A stretch of 64,000 nucleotides of DNA from Burkholderia gladioli (lineage in GTDB: Bacteria > Pseudomonadota > Gammaproteobacteria > Burkholderiales > Burkholderiaceae), in NCBI RefSeq assembly GCF_000959725.1, contig NZ_CP009321.1, positions 1 through 64,000 on the forward strand, in the 5' to 3' direction. Shown piece by piece: positions 16,623 through 24,956 of the stretch. Under the pieces are notes generated by a model. It was not told the DNA's origin, ran no database searches, and saw only the letters and a list, made by a program, of their open reading frames with translations. The position numbers were made by a program, and so were the translations under genes. Positions within the stretch are counted from its first letter, which is position 1, and each line of letters begins with the position of its first letter.

Positions 16623-17811
16623 TTCGAGCCTTTGATTTCGTGCCTCGCCGTTTCGTGCCGAGTTGCCCAGTACACGCGGGGCAGTCGAAGCTATGGTGCA
16701 TCTCGATCTTCGTCTCGTTGTTGCTCACGAGGTACTCCGTACGGCAAGTTCGGCACGGCGCGATCGTAAGGCGATTGTCCGCTGCCATTGCACGGGTGAG
16801 GTTGCATCCACGGTCGACTGAAATCGTGTGCTGGCCACCGAAGATTTGCTGGTAGACGTCGTTGGTGGCGATCAGCGCTTGCGGTGCGTTCGCCCCTGCC
16901 GCGAGCGCGGCACGATACAGCCACGTGAAGATCGTCCCGTGCAGGCGATTGGTTGGTGCCTCGACGAACCAGGACAGCGAGTTTGGCGTGTTTCCGCATG
17001 GGGAACTGGTGCCGTGCATCTCGAAGAACCGTTGGCGCATTGCGTTCGGGTTCAAGCGGAACAGACTTGCCGCAGTCGACGCTCGGCAACCATATGCCAT
17101 CAGGGCGCTCGCATAGGTCTCGTTCTTGTCACGAGGCAGACGCAGCTCGCTCCAGCCAGCTTTCCCAGCGGCGCTGTTCATCCGGATCGGCGATGTTGCC
17201 ATGATCTGGTGCACCACCATCTCGTCGGTCAGTCTGCTGGCCGTGAAGTGATACCAGAAAGTCGGTGAGTTGAAGCGCCACCGGAAGAGCGGCAGCCCAT
17301 TCATTTTCGCGAGCGCGATTTTCAGCCTGTAGGTGGGCACCGAGGCGAGATAGGAGGCGACTTCGGTCCTAATCCCGAGAAGCGGAGCCGCCAAGACGCT
17401 AATGTGAATAACGCTCGTGACCAAATCGAGGAAGATCCGGTTATGGTGTTCGACCGAGAACTTTGCTAGCGCGTCCAGCGCGGGCAGCTTACGGATCAGC
17501 TGGTCGACAGCAACCGTCGTGGGCGTGTCGTCAACGAAGCAACGCCAATCTTCCACCGATTCGAGCGTCGGGGCGACCATCAGGAACGGTGCGCGGAGGA
17601 GGTTCCGTAACGATGCCTCGTTGTGTTTGACCTGATCAATCTCGTCGCGCTCCACGGCCAGGATTCCGTTGAAGGCGCCGTCCATATCGAGCAGCCATCT
17701 CATCTGGTCGACCAGGTCGAAATTGGTCTCACGAATGCGATCGCCCAACCAGTCGGGTACATACAGTCGTTCAATCGATCGATAGGTCTCTCGCGAGTTC
17801 CTCTTTTCCAC
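16609..17811 (-). CDS. FlhC-like transcriptional regulator with long N-terminal domain
   Basis: 400 aa. The C-terminal half aligns by eye with FlhC: NAMRQRFFEMHGTSSPCGNT, then SLSWFVEAPTNRLHGTIFTW, a NDVYQQIFGG segment, LTRAM, and a terminal zinc-binding set CRTC (Cys353, Cys356) and CPAC (Cys377, Cys380). Chromosomal FlhC is about 190 aa and acts with FlhD on flagellar promoters. This protein has about 200 further N-terminal residues of unknown fold and no FlhD partner nearby. FlhC-like proteins are known on conjugative elements as transfer activators, so a role in plasmid gene control is plausible. Its targets are unknown. Confidence 0.75.
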   Translation of the reverse strand: MEKRNSRETYRSIERLYVPDWLGDRIRETNFDLVDQMRWLLDMDGAFNGILAVERDEIDQVKHNEASLRNLLRAPFLMVAPTLESVEDWRCFVDDTPTTVAVDQLIRKLPALDALAKFSVEHHNRIFLDLVTSVIHISVLAAPLLGIRTEVASYLASVPTYRLKIALAKMNGLPLFRWRFNSPTFWYHFTASRLTDEMVVHQIMATSPIRMNSAAGKAGWSELRLPRDKNETYASALMAYGCRASTAASLFRLNPNAMRQRFFEMHGTSSPCGNTPNSLSWFVEAPTNRLHGTIFTWLYRAALAAGANAPQALIATNDVYQQIFGGQHTISVDRGCNLTRAMAADNRLTIAPCRTCRTEYLVSNNETKIEMHHSFDCPACTGQLGTKRRGTKSKARNEAQ

Positions 17812-17859
17812 TTTTTATCTCTCTTTAACTACACAGCAGTACAACTTGGCCCATTCGTA

Positions 17860-19131
17860 TCAGGCGCGAGCGGCAGCCATCACCTCGCCATGAAACTTTC
17901 CGATTAGATCGCCGAAGGCCTGAAACAGCGGCTTGAAGCGCCCGGGGTTTCCATCGGCGGTGGCGAGCAGCTGAGCGCTGTGATACTCGTGAACGAAAGA
18001 GCTGAAAGTGTCGATCAGCCCCCGGATCTTCTTCTCGAGTACCTCGCTTGCTTCGATCGAGGCCTGATGCTCCCGGGTACGGGCTTGGAGCTCCGCAAGG
18101 CGCGCTTGAGCTTCTTCGAGTTGGGCGCTGGCAGCCTCGAACTCGGCAAGCTTAGCGGTCATGGCGTCTTGCAAGGTCGTATAGGGTTCGGGCAGCGTGG
18201 GCACCGGTACTTCGGTCTTTAACGGATTCGACTTGACCTTGGTGAGCTCAGTCGTGAGCCTCTGAATTTCGCGTTCGTTAGTCGCGATCTCTTGCTGCAG
18301 TACGCTGACCTGCTTACCGGTTGAGGCAAGCGAAACCTGAGTTTCCTGAGCTCTGACCTTCTCGCGAGCTTGTTCTTGCCTGACGCCTGTGAGCTCTGCC
18401 GAAAGACGATCGATTTCTCGTTGTGCGTCGTCCAACCTGCCGACCGTCGACGTCAACTGCGACGTCGCCTCTTCAATGCTGTTGTCTTTTCCTGCGATCT
18501 GCTCCTTGAGGGACGCAATGAGCGCGGAGACTTCGCTCTTGGAGAGCGACGGGTCTTCCCGCTTCGCGTCGATCACCTTGTCGACAATCTCGGGACTGAT
18601 GTTGCTGTGGACGAGTAGCGACATGTCGCTGATCGTCAGCATTTCGACAGCGCCGATGTTGTTAGCGAACTTGTTGTAGCACCGGATGTACAGGCTGACC
18701 GACGACTTTGACTTCCGGAACAGCTTGGTGAGATAGGAGTAGACGAGCTCAGCGGCCGTATTTCGGACCTTCCGCGTGTCGCCTTGCGTGCTGACGTAGT
18801 GCCCGACTACAGTGGCGTGGATGTGGGCGAAGTTGCCGCCGATCCGCATATGTTCCTGCAGGATCTTTCGGGTCGAATGGGCGACCTCATCGGATTCGTG
18901 AATGATGTTCCGAATGAGGTTCTCGGGCAGATCGCCGAACATCTCCCGCGCGGTTGCGCTGAGTTCGAGCTTGTCCGGGACGTGTGCGAAGGTCGCGGGT
19001 AGGTCGAGTTCCGCCCCCTCCGACAACGGATTATCGGGAACGGTCGGGTTGAAACCCTCATCGTCATCGGGCCTTTTTGGCGCTTTCTTGGACAAAGCTC
19101 TCTCCAGCTGTTTGGGTGCCTTCCCTGGCAC
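17860..19131 (-). CDS. Large coiled-coil plasmid protein (KfrA-like organisation)
   Basis: 423 aa. Residues about 60-190 are helical and contain a possible DNA-binding segment (SYLTKLFRKSKSSVSLYIRC). About 200-360 is a long heptad-rich coiled coil (LTSTVGRLDDAQREIDRLSA and similar), followed by a small C-terminal domain. The layout of an N-terminal DNA-binding-like region plus long coiled coil recalls KfrA-type plasmid proteins or adaptors that bridge DNA, but no clear sequence match was recognised. It is the first gene of the minus-strand cluster; its promoter must lie in 19132-19325. The FlhC-like gene starts 48 bases downstream. Confidence 0.55.
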   Translation of the reverse strand: MPGKAPKQLERALSKKAPKRPDDDEGFNPTVPDNPLSEGAELDLPATFAHVPDKLELSATAREMFGDLPENLIRNIIHESDEVAHSTRKILQEHMRIGGNFAHIHATVVGHYVSTQGDTRKVRNTAAELVYSYLTKLFRKSKSSVSLYIRCYNKFANNIGAVEMLTISDMSLLVHSNISPEIVDKVIDAKREDPSLSKSEVSALIASLKEQIAGKDNSIEEATSQLTSTVGRLDDAQREIDRLSAELTGVRQEQAREKVRAQETQVSLASTGKQVSVLQQEIATNEREIQRLTTELTKVKSNPLKTEVPVPTLPEPYTTLQDAMTAKLAEFEAASAQLEEAQARLAELQARTREHQASIEASEVLEKKIRGLIDTFSSFVHEYHSAQLLATADGNPGRFKPLFQAFGDLIGKFHGEVMAAARA

Positions 19132-19325
19132 AGGTTAGGCGGCGAGGCGGAGCGGGCAGGGCCCGTCCGCCGGAATCGAAACTTGGGGGTGTACAACAGC
19201 TTACGCGGCGCGTTTTCGCTTTGAGGCGCGAAAGCTACACGAAATTATGTGTCTTTCGCAGGAATGAAGCGGGGCGACAATCTGAAACGAAAAGTTACGA
19301 ATTGACACGGAACGTAAACTGATGG

Positions 19326-20057
19326 TCATTTGTTTACGGCCAAATTTCCCGCAACTTTAAGACGGTGCGCCGATAGTGCTGAGCCGGTCGGGTCGTCTAC
19401 GCTCAACCGACGTACCACGTTCCATGCGGCCGAGACGTTGATGTTGGGTTTCCCGGACTTCACATGGTGATCCCGTTGGGTCCGCAGCCAATAATCCAGG
19501 TCACGCAGGCCAACCAGAGTGAGTGGCAGGTCGGGGGACAGGGAGCATGCGTCATTGGAGAAGACCCCGAGTCCTTGCACATCCCACGTTGCTGGCAACG
19601 TTCCACGAAGGAACGCGACTTTTGCTCGGTTCTGGCTGATGGGCGAGCGGCGATCCTCCTTGCGGCCCCCCGGGAGTTGGCAAACCACGTGGTCGGCGGT
19701 CCGACCGGGCAGGATCGCGCCCGCCCAGTTCTTGGTTTCGACCACGAAGATGCCAAATGGCGTGACGACGAGATGATCGACTTCCGCGGTCGGAAAGGCG
19801 GTCCCGGGCGCATGAAGCAGAAGAAGCGCGGTGGGATGCACATAGAAGTCGGTGCCGCAAAGCTTGCCGAGGATACGGCGCAGTTCGGCATTAACGCGGG
19901 CTTCGCCGGCGTCGCCCGAGGCCTGGCTTCGCGTTACCGGGCGGGGGGACTGGTGGTGCGGGCGGGATTTCTTCCACCGCTTGTACAGCGTCCATGCACC
20001 GCAGAGAAGGATGATTGTCCAGACCATCGGGATGCGCCTCTTTTGTTGAAGTGACAC
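19326..20057 (-). CDS. Membrane-anchored NERD (nuclease-related) domain protein
   Basis: An N-terminal membrane helix (VWTIILLCGAWTLYKRW) precedes a NERD domain: GDAGEARVNAELRRIL, then TAEVDHLVVTPFGIFVVETKNWAG, whose D-ExK-like spacing is the restriction-endonuclease-fold signature. The start may be 20057 or ATG 20027 (MVWTIIL). NERD proteins are suspected DNA-processing enzymes found on plasmids and beside helicases or topoisomerases. It is divergently arranged from the 20451 gene, with a 41-bp repeat element and leader between them. The substrate is unknown. Confidence 0.78.
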   Translation of the reverse strand: MSLQQKRRIPMVWTIILLCGAWTLYKRWKKSRPHHQSPRPVTRSQASGDAGEARVNAELRRILGKLCGTDFYVHPTALLLLHAPGTAFPTAEVDHLVVTPFGIFVVETKNWAGAILPGRTADHVVCQLPGGRKEDRRSPISQNRAKVAFLRGTLPATWDVQGLGVFSNDACSLSPDLPLTLVGLRDLDYWLRTQRDHHVKSGKPNINVSAAWNVVRRLSVDDPTGSALSAHRLKVAGNLAVNK

Positions 20058-20109
20058 ATCCAGTTTGTCTCGGATTTTTCGAAGTCAAGTATCGGAGAAA
20101 GCTGTACGA

Positions 20110-20150
20110 TTTTCTGGAGCATTCTCGGTTTGGCCCCGCAACCGGTTGTG
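20110..20150. promoter_or_regulatory. 41-bp CAACCGGTTG element, copy 1
   Basis: Begins TTTTCTGGAGCATTC and ends in the palindrome CGCAACCGGTTGTG. The same element with identical length recurs at 34344 and 54161. It is a probable binding site for a plasmid-encoded regulator, placed between the divergent NERD gene and the 20451 gene. Confidence 0.6.
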
Positions 20151-20230
20151 CCGAGTTGGTGTAGCCAAAGCTGTACGCGATTGGCGAGCATTCGGCGCTT
20201 CCCTCCGTTCGGCGCGACTTACGCTACCTT

Positions 20231-20450
20231 TATCACGCGTTTTTGACGCATCGACCTATCTGAGCGAACTCGCTCTGCCATCTCGCGGCACGCCCGCGCT
20301 GTATTCCCAATCGGCCTTGAGCTATTTCGTGCGCTGACCTTGTGGTCGCGGACGAAAGCGCTTCGCGCCGTTTTCCTTGCTCGTCTCGAGCATCGAAACC
20401 GCCGGGCATTGTCCGGGCATTCCCTTGTTCAATTTTCTCTGGAGAGAAAC
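20231..20450 (+). promoter_or_regulatory. Leader region with GACGCATCGA box (copy A)
   Basis: The box is at 20245-20254, preceded by a CGACTTACGCTACCTTTAT-type stretch resembling the upstream sequence of the copy near 49473. A GAGCGAactCGCTC hairpin follows. A tandem CCGGGCATT repeat then precedes the SD (CTGGAGAG) of the gene at 20451. No gene is seen between 20058 and 20450. Confidence 0.5.
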
Positions 20451-20813
20451 ATGTTGAAGTTCCTGTTCATCGGCGCGCTCAAGTCGCCCGGCAAGTTCCT
20501 CGCTTTGTGCGTGGCGCTCTATCTCGCTGCTCACTCGATCATCGTTGCCGCATTCGTCGTGATCGCGGCGGTTGGCTACTTCAAGAGCAACGCGAAGAAG
20601 GAGCCCCAGGCTCCCAATCGCGAGAGCGTTGACGGCCACGATGCTGCCAACGCCCGGCAACAGACGAAGCGTGGCCAAGCTGAAACGGCGGGTCCCGACG
20701 TACAAGTCGCGCCGGCCCCGCAACGCCAGTATGCGAAGTCGGCGGCCGTCATCCCCATTAATGCTCGGGCGAGCTCGGCCCGAACCCAGTCAATTAAGAT
20801 GGGTACGAAGTAA
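20451..20813 (+). CDS. Small inner-membrane protein, unknown
   Basis: 120 aa from ATG 20451 with a strong SD (CTCTGGAGAG). The N-terminal third is a hydrophobic hairpin (LALCVALYLAAHSIIVAAFVVIAAVGYF). The remainder is hydrophilic, charged and probably disordered, ending with a basic segment. No family is recognised. It is the first gene of a plus-strand set leading to ssb and primase, and the divergent NERD gene lies on its other side. Confidence 0.65.
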   Translation: MLKFLFIGALKSPGKFLALCVALYLAAHSIIVAAFVVIAAVGYFKSNAKKEPQAPNRESVDGHDAANARQQTKRGQAETAGPDVQVAPAPQRQYAKSAAVIPINARASSARTQSIKMGTK

Positions 20814-20864
20814 GTCCCATAGTTCGGCCGTGCGAAGCAATTCTCGCGGCCACCCCCTTTCTCC

Positions 20865-20926
20865 CACCGGGAACCACGTTCCCGGTGAGGGCAATGAGGT
20901 GCCCGGTTGTAACCCGGAGCACGCTC
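20865..20926 (+). promoter_or_regulatory. Structured leader (copy K) before the 20927 gene
   Basis: An 8-base-type stem CACCGGG/CCCGGTG with loop AACCACGTT-like is followed by a second hairpin (GTGC at 20899-20902 with GCAC at 20919-20922) that contains the SD GGAG. It belongs to the recurrent leader family described in the findings. Confidence 0.5.
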
Positions 20927-21376
20927 ATGGAACCGCACGTTGCCGGTTGGCAGCTCGACATATTCGGCAGTGCATCGCCGATTCTCATCTCCCCTCCTAA
21001 ACCCGACCCTCTGCCGGACCCCGATCTCTGGGAGCCGCACGTCCGCGAAAGGCTCGCGGAGGCCGTTGTCTTCTTCGCGCTCGACAGTAGGCATAGCGAC
21101 AACGTGCCCGAGGCCTTGATCGATTGCGCCGAGATGCTGCATCACCGGCTGTGCAATCGTCCAGTCGACAAGGCAGACTATTACGCGACGCTCGGTTGGA
21201 TCATGGAGCTTTGGACGGGAGCGATTCCATACCAGGTCGTCTGTGCGCTCGGCCGGGTTCGCCCCCGCGCGATGCAGGATGCAATCCGTGATGTTCCTCT
21301 GCTCAATTACGACTTCAACCGACTCAAGCGCTGGTGCAGCGGTCAACTGTCGATGGAGGCGCAATGGGCAGCGTAG
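20927..21376 (+). CDS. Hypothetical cytosolic protein (149 aa)
   Basis: I chose ATG 20927, directly after the leader hairpin, over an upstream in-frame start. The protein is mostly helical, with WxLDIFGSASP near the N-terminus and a conserved-looking segment LIDCAEMLHHRLCNRPVDKADYY. No catalytic motif, zinc cluster or membrane helix is apparent. Its 3' end overlaps the next gene by 13 bases, which suggests coupled translation. No homologous family is recognised from memory. Confidence 0.6.
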   Translation: MEPHVAGWQLDIFGSASPILISPPKPDPLPDPDLWEPHVRERLAEAVVFFALDSRHSDNVPEALIDCAEMLHHRLCNRPVDKADYYATLGWIMELWTGAIPYQVVCALGRVRPRAMQDAIRDVPLLNYDFNRLKRWCSGQLSMEAQWAA

Positions 21377-22197
21377 GGATGGTCCTCGCGCGGCTGCTTG
21401 CCCAGGCGTTCCCGGGCGGACCGCGAAATTCGACAGCAGCTCCGTCGACGTCATCCGCGCCAGCTGAACGCACGGTGGGCTCGGGCGCAGCCAACGAAAC
21501 TTTTGTGACGATCGGCGGCGTAGCTCATCTGTTCGTTGACGAGGGTGATTGTGTGGTCGAGTTCGCACCGGCCTTTGACGAGGCGCCAGGCGACACGATG
21601 TTCGGCACGAAGATCCTGCCGTCGCTAGCCCCTCATTGGGCGTTGAAACACGAACACTCAGTCCCGCTGAAGGAGGCGATCGCAATCGCGATTCGCCGTG
21701 GAAGCGCACCGGCGTCTACGCCGTTGACCTCTACCTCGAGCTCCGCCGTTGCGGACCGACGACCAGCGCCACCGCCTGATGCTTCACGGTCTGCTCACCG
21801 CGGTGAGAGCGCCGGACGTCGGGTCTCGTCAATGCATGAATCCAGCCTCGGCCGCAATCGGGCCGTTGGTCACGACTACGCGTCCCGTTCCTCCGTGGAC
21901 AAAGGTCGGATCAGCGGTTGGGGCGAAAGAGAGTTCCTCGACCGTCGCCCCGGTGTATCTCGCACCTATCGTTCATTCGCACTTTGCCTCGATACGTCGA
22001 ACGGGGAGCGGGTGCTACAGGGCGAAGGGCTGAAAGAGGCGATTGCCGAGTGTGGTTGCCACGTAGGCGACACCGTTGTGGTGAAGCGCCTTCGTAAGAT
22101 CAAGGTAGCGGCCTATCGAGAGGATGACGGTACACCCATTTACAAAAACGGCCAGCAAGTCATGTGGGACAAGTGGCTGTGGTCCATTACGAAATGA
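21364..22197 (+). CDS. Hypothetical plasmid protein with C-terminal TraC/LPD-like segment
   Basis: 277 aa from ATG 21364. An N-terminal region of unknown fold and a Ser/Pro/Arg-rich low-complexity middle are followed by a C-terminal beta-like segment: FALCLDTSNGERVLQGEGLKEAI, then CHVGDTVVVKRL. That last pattern (roughly an L-G-x-L-x-x-A-...-GD-x-V motif) is common near the ends of plasmid primase and relaxase-associated proteins. It ends 11 bases before the ssb start, so an accessory role in plasmid DNA metabolism is plausible but unproven. Confidence 0.55.
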   Translation: MGSVGMVLARLLAQAFPGGPRNSTAAPSTSSAPAERTVGSGAANETFVTIGGVAHLFVDEGDCVVEFAPAFDEAPGDTMFGTKILPSLAPHWALKHEHSVPLKEAIAIAIRRGSAPASTPLTSTSSSAVADRRPAPPPDASRSAHRGESAGRRVSSMHESSLGRNRAVGHDYASRSSVDKGRISGWGEREFLDRRPGVSRTYRSFALCLDTSNGERVLQGEGLKEAIAECGCHVGDTVVVKRLRKIKVAAYREDDGTPIYKNGQQVMWDKWLWSITK

Positions 22198-22208
22198 AGG
22201 AGTGCTAG

Positions 22209-22796
22209 ATGGCGTCTGTTAATAAAGTCATTATTGTCGGTAACCTCGGTGCCGATCCGGAAGTCCGCTATTTGCCCAGTGGCGATGCAGTCGCGAACCT
22301 GCGCGTCGCGACGACCGACCGCTACAAGGACAAGGCGACTAATGATTTCAAGGAAGTCACGGAGTGGCATCGTGTTTCGTTCTTCGGCCGGCTGGCCGAG
22401 ATCGCGAACGAGTATTTGAAGAAGGGCAGTGCCATCTACGTCGAAGGCAAGCTTCGCACGCGCAAATGGCAAGGCCAGGACGGGCAGGACCGGTACTCGA
22501 CCGAGATCGTAGGTGATCATCTGCAGATGCTCGGCGGGCGCAATGGCGGCAGTCGTGGCGAAGGCGGCGACCAAGGCGGCTACAACGAATTCGAGCAAGG
22601 TACGCGTCGTTCAGCGAGCCCCTCGGACTCGCGCCAGCCTTCCGGTCAACCGCGCGCGAACGCTGCGGCACGTCCACAACGTTCTGCATCTGCTGCTACT
22701 CAGCAGTCGTATGGCGGAGGCGGTGGTTTTGCCGAGGTCGACGACGATATACCGTTCCACCTCCATCTTCCGCGCGCGGCTTGGGCCGCGATCTGA
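22209..22796 (+). CDS. ssb: Single-stranded DNA-binding protein with extended C-terminus
   Basis: 195 aa, ATG 22209 with AAGGAG upstream. The OB fold is typical ([47 protein letters not shown]), followed by a Gly/Gln/Ser-rich linker. The normal acidic tip DDDIPF is present but not terminal: a further 12 residues ([12 protein letters not shown]) follow before the stop. In SSBs the free C-terminal Phe docks partner proteins, so the extension may block or change those contacts. A plasmid SSB would coat the incoming single strand after conjugation and support replication with the primase downstream. Confidence 0.93.
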   Translation: MASVNKVIIVGNLGADPEVRYLPSGDAVANLRVATTDRYKDKATNDFKEVTEWHRVSFFGRLAEIANEYLKKGSAIYVEGKLRTRKWQGQDGQDRYSTEIVGDHLQMLGGRNGGSRGEGGDQGGYNEFEQGTRRSASPSDSRQPSGQPRANAAARPQRSASAATQQSYGGGGGFAEVDDDIPFHLHLPRAAWAAI

Positions 22797-22850
22797 TCGC
22801 GGAAAAGCTCACCACCTCGTTTCGCTCTCCCGTTTTTTCTCACCTATAGC

Positions 22851-22878
22851 GTGCGATGTGCCTTCGGGCACCTCGCAC
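22851..22878 (+). other. GC hairpin with UUCG tetraloop downstream of ssb
   Basis: GTGCGA and GTGCC pair with GGCAC and TCGCAC around TTCG, followed by a pyrimidine tract without a clean T-run. It may act as an mRNA 3' stabiliser, a weak terminator or a leader element for the small frames that follow. Confidence 0.5.
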
Positions 22879-22913
22879 GCCCTCTTTCTTCTCCCGCGCA
22901 CTTTCCGGTCTCG

Positions 22914-23024
22914 ATGACGTTGCTGAACCAAGCCAATGCGCTCACGCGCGGCTTCGTTGAGCAAGCGTTTCTGCGCCTGTCTCAGGCATCGAAAACCCCG
23001 CAGTCCAACCGGAGAAATCCTTGA
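22914..23024 (+). CDS. Possible 36-aa small protein
   Basis: ATG 22914 opens a short frame (MTLLNQANALTRGFVEQAFL...) that ends with TTGA, overlapping a TTG start of the next small frame. It is helical and amphipathic, with no recognised family. The support is its position after a leader-like hairpin and the overlapping stop/start. It could equally be leader sequence of the primase mRNA. Confidence 0.3.
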   Translation: MTLLNQANALTRGFVEQAFLRLSQASKTPQSNRRNP

Positions 23025-23203
23025 ACGTGAAGTGCTTTTGCCTTTCGCACAGCTCGAGTCTCTCCGTGTCGCGTCGATACGGCGTGACGTTGGAGACCGT
23101 TGCGGACGGAAGTTTTGGTGATCCATCTGTGCTGGCCATCCGTGTGATGGCGGCACGCGTTTCCGCCGTGGGGCGGATGGAGGACGAATCATGCGCGAGT
23201 TGA
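23021..23203 (+). CDS. Possible 60-aa small protein upstream of primase
   Basis: Starts at TTG 23021 (overlapping the previous stop) or GTG 23027 and overlaps the primase start by 13 bases, a packing used by neighbouring genes. It includes SRRYGVTLETVADGSFGDPS and AIRVMAARVSAV, a plausible small folded protein. CGGAGA about 10 bases upstream could serve as SD. No family is recognised, and a spurious frame cannot be excluded. Confidence 0.4.
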   Translation: MNVKCFCLSHSSSLSVSRRYGVTLETVADGSFGDPSVLAIRVMAARVSAVGRMEDESCAS

Positions 23204-24333
23204 AGAAACTGGTTCTCGCGAACCTGGACTGGTCGAACATCTTTCCGCACTACATCGACTCCCGATTCTTGAGCGGTAAAGGGCGGTGGTGGACGTGTCC
23301 GATATGCGACGGGGAGGAAACATTCCGGATCTTTCCTGCCGAGAGGGACCCGAACGGCGGCTGGCATTGCGCCCGCTGCCTGAAGGGTGGTACGGGCGTC
23401 CAACTAATCCACGAAGTGACGGGTAAGTCGTATCGCGAGATCTACCACGAGCTCGAGACGGGCAATTACCACGGGGGAATCCCAGCCGCGGTGGTGCGCA
23501 AGGCGAGCCGGTTCCCGGCCCGGCCTGAGAAAACTGACGAGCAGAAGTGTCGCGAGATGCAGGCGGCGTGGGACGGTGCCGCTCCGTTGACCGCCGATTC
23601 CCCAGCCTGGAAGTACCTGTCCAACAGGATCCCGGGCTTGGAAATTGTATGGATTGGCCGGGATGTCCGTTGCCATCCCGGAATGGAGTACATCGACGCC
23701 TTTGGCAAGAAGCAGGGGGCTTTCCCCGTGATGCTTCAGCGTGCGCGATCTCAAGCAGGCAAGCCGCGGCGCATTCACCGGACCTATCTGACGTGTGATG
23801 GTGTCAAGGTGCCCTTTTTGACGAAGAAGGGGAAATCTCGAGCGAAGCTTGAGATGAGTGCGCCGGCCGGTAGTTTCGGTTCATCGGTCCTGCTCAATAC
23901 GAGGAGATCCCGGACGCTTGCTCTTGCGGAAGGGGCGGAGACCGGCTTCGCGGTGGTCGCCCGATATGAGAACCGCATCGAGGTCCGTTGCCTGTTGAAC
24001 TGCGGCGGCCTCGAGCACGCCGACATCAACTGGGACGATTACGACCACGTGATGATCTATGCCGATAGCGACAAGCTCGACGAGAGGCGCGGTTTCCGAC
24101 CGGGCGAGCATCACGCGCAAGTACTTGCGGAGCGCATTCGCAAGCACGGCAAGCGCGTGTCGATCGTGAAGTCGGTGGTCGAGGGCGTGGATTTCTGTGA
24201 TGTGTGGAAACTGCAGTTTCAGCGGCGGGTGCAGCAGCGTGACCTCGCGCAAGCGCGGCTACTAAGAAGGGAAGAAGCGCGCAGACGGAATCTGAAGCGG
24301 ATCCGTAGCAGTGAAATGTGCGCGGCAATGTAA
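23191..24333 (+). CDS. DNA primase with CHC2-like zinc finger and Toprim domain
   Basis: 380 aa. The N-terminal zinc ribbon has Cys36, Cys39, Cys60 and Cys63 (CPICDGE and CARCLKGG). A middle primase-like region follows (KYLSNRIPGLEI), then a Toprim-type fold: LALAEGAETGFAV with the conserved Glu, and DHVMIYADSDKLDE with the DxD metal site. The C-terminus is a basic helix. This is the small P4/plasmid-type primase architecture without a helicase domain. It would prime second-strand synthesis during conjugation or plasmid replication, consistent with ssb just upstream. Confidence 0.85.
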   Translation: MRELKKLVLANLDWSNIFPHYIDSRFLSGKGRWWTCPICDGEETFRIFPAERDPNGGWHCARCLKGGTGVQLIHEVTGKSYREIYHELETGNYHGGIPAAVVRKASRFPARPEKTDEQKCREMQAAWDGAAPLTADSPAWKYLSNRIPGLEIVWIGRDVRCHPGMEYIDAFGKKQGAFPVMLQRARSQAGKPRRIHRTYLTCDGVKVPFLTKKGKSRAKLEMSAPAGSFGSSVLLNTRRSRTLALAEGAETGFAVVARYENRIEVRCLLNCGGLEHADINWDDYDHVMIYADSDKLDERRGFRPGEHHAQVLAERIRKHGKRVSIVKSVVEGVDFCDVWKLQFQRRVQQRDLAQARLLRREEARRRNLKRIRSSEMCAAM

Positions 24334-24338
24334 CTTCG

Positions 24339-24428
24339 GCGCCGGCCAACGGCCGGCGATTGTCTTTCTTTACCCGGTGGGGATACGTCCCCTCCGGGCC
24401 GTGTCGCGCCGGGCTACATCAAGGGAGA
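24339..24428 (+). promoter_or_regulatory. Structured leader (copy I) before the 24429 gene
   Basis: A GCCGGCC-aac-GGCCGGC hairpin and TCTTTCTTT tract are followed by the nested stem CCCGG/GGGG...CCCC/CCGGG at 24373-24398. SD AAGGGAGA precedes ATG 24429. It has the same plan as the other leaders, but no final SD-trapping hairpin is obvious. Confidence 0.5.
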
Positions 24429-24656
24429 ATGATGGGCTCGTTTCGACTTGTACTGGATGAGTTTGAGATCGTGGAGGTATCAACCCGGGCAGCTGTTGAT
24501 GGCTCGGCGGACCCCTTCGAAGGTCCTCGCTTCGACGTGATTGATCGGCAGCTGGAAGGTGACGAGCGATACATCTTGAGGGGTGAAGCTTTCCAACCGG
24601 CGGTCGATTTCTGTATGGCTTGGCTCGAAGAAAAAGCGAAGAGCAGGCGGCACTAA
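24429..24656 (+). CDS. Small hypothetical protein (75 aa)
   Basis: Two adjacent ATGs (24429 and 24432) sit 5-8 bases after AAGGGAG. The product is acidic and cytosolic, with VLDEFEIVEVSTRAAVDG and an amphipathic C-terminal helix (AVDFCMAWLEEKAKS). It ends 12 bases before a strong terminator and is therefore a single-gene transcription unit or the end of the primase unit. No family is recognised. Confidence 0.55.
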   Translation: MMGSFRLVLDEFEIVEVSTRAAVDGSADPFEGPRFDVIDRQLEGDERYILRGEAFQPAVDFCMAWLEEKAKSRRH

Positions 24657-24667
24657 CCATGACGACA

Positions 24668-24699
24668 AGCGGCTTCCCTCGGGAAGCCGCTTTTTTTTT
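24668..24699. terminator. Bidirectional intrinsic terminator
   Basis: AGCGGCTTCC and GGAAGCCGCT pair around CTCG, followed by nine T. It separates the plus-strand primase unit from the converging minus-strand par operon. Confidence 0.92.
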
Positions 24700-24701
24700 G
24701 C

Positions 24702-24956
24702 TCAGTCGCGCGAGACCATCAACGCCAGCAGGAGCGCGAATTTGACGATGTGCCAGCAGCCGCTGGCCCAAAACGTCCCGATCGCGCCGACGAGGAGACA
24801 GAGAAAGGCGAGGTCCCCAACGCCCCGATTGTGCAGGAAAGCCCCAAAGGTGAAGAGCACCGTATAGCCCAAGACGAGGAAGATGCGGCGCACGATAAAG
24901 GGAAGAGCGCGGAACCCCAGGGCTACGGTGGAGAGAGTGCTGGTGATCGCGTTCAT
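24702..24956 (-). CDS. Small membrane protein at end of par operon
   Basis: 84 aa with two or three membrane segments (IFLVLGYTVLFTFGAFLH, LAFLCLLVGAIGTFWASG and HIVKFALLLALMV). ATG 24956 overlaps the stop of the 51-aa gene upstream by 4 bases, a strong sign of coupling. The function is unknown. Membrane proteins of this size downstream of parMR are not part of the segregation machine itself. Confidence 0.65.
   Translation of the reverse strand: MNAITSTLSTVALGFRALPFIVRRIFLVLGYTVLFTFGAFLHNRGVGDLAFLCLLVGAIGTFWASGCWHIVKFALLLALMVSRD

Noticed and set aside
22809..23240. 143-codon minus-strand frame opposite the small frames before primase
   Set aside because: Highly Arg/Ser-rich with a weak start region; it runs through the ssb trailer hairpin and into primase.
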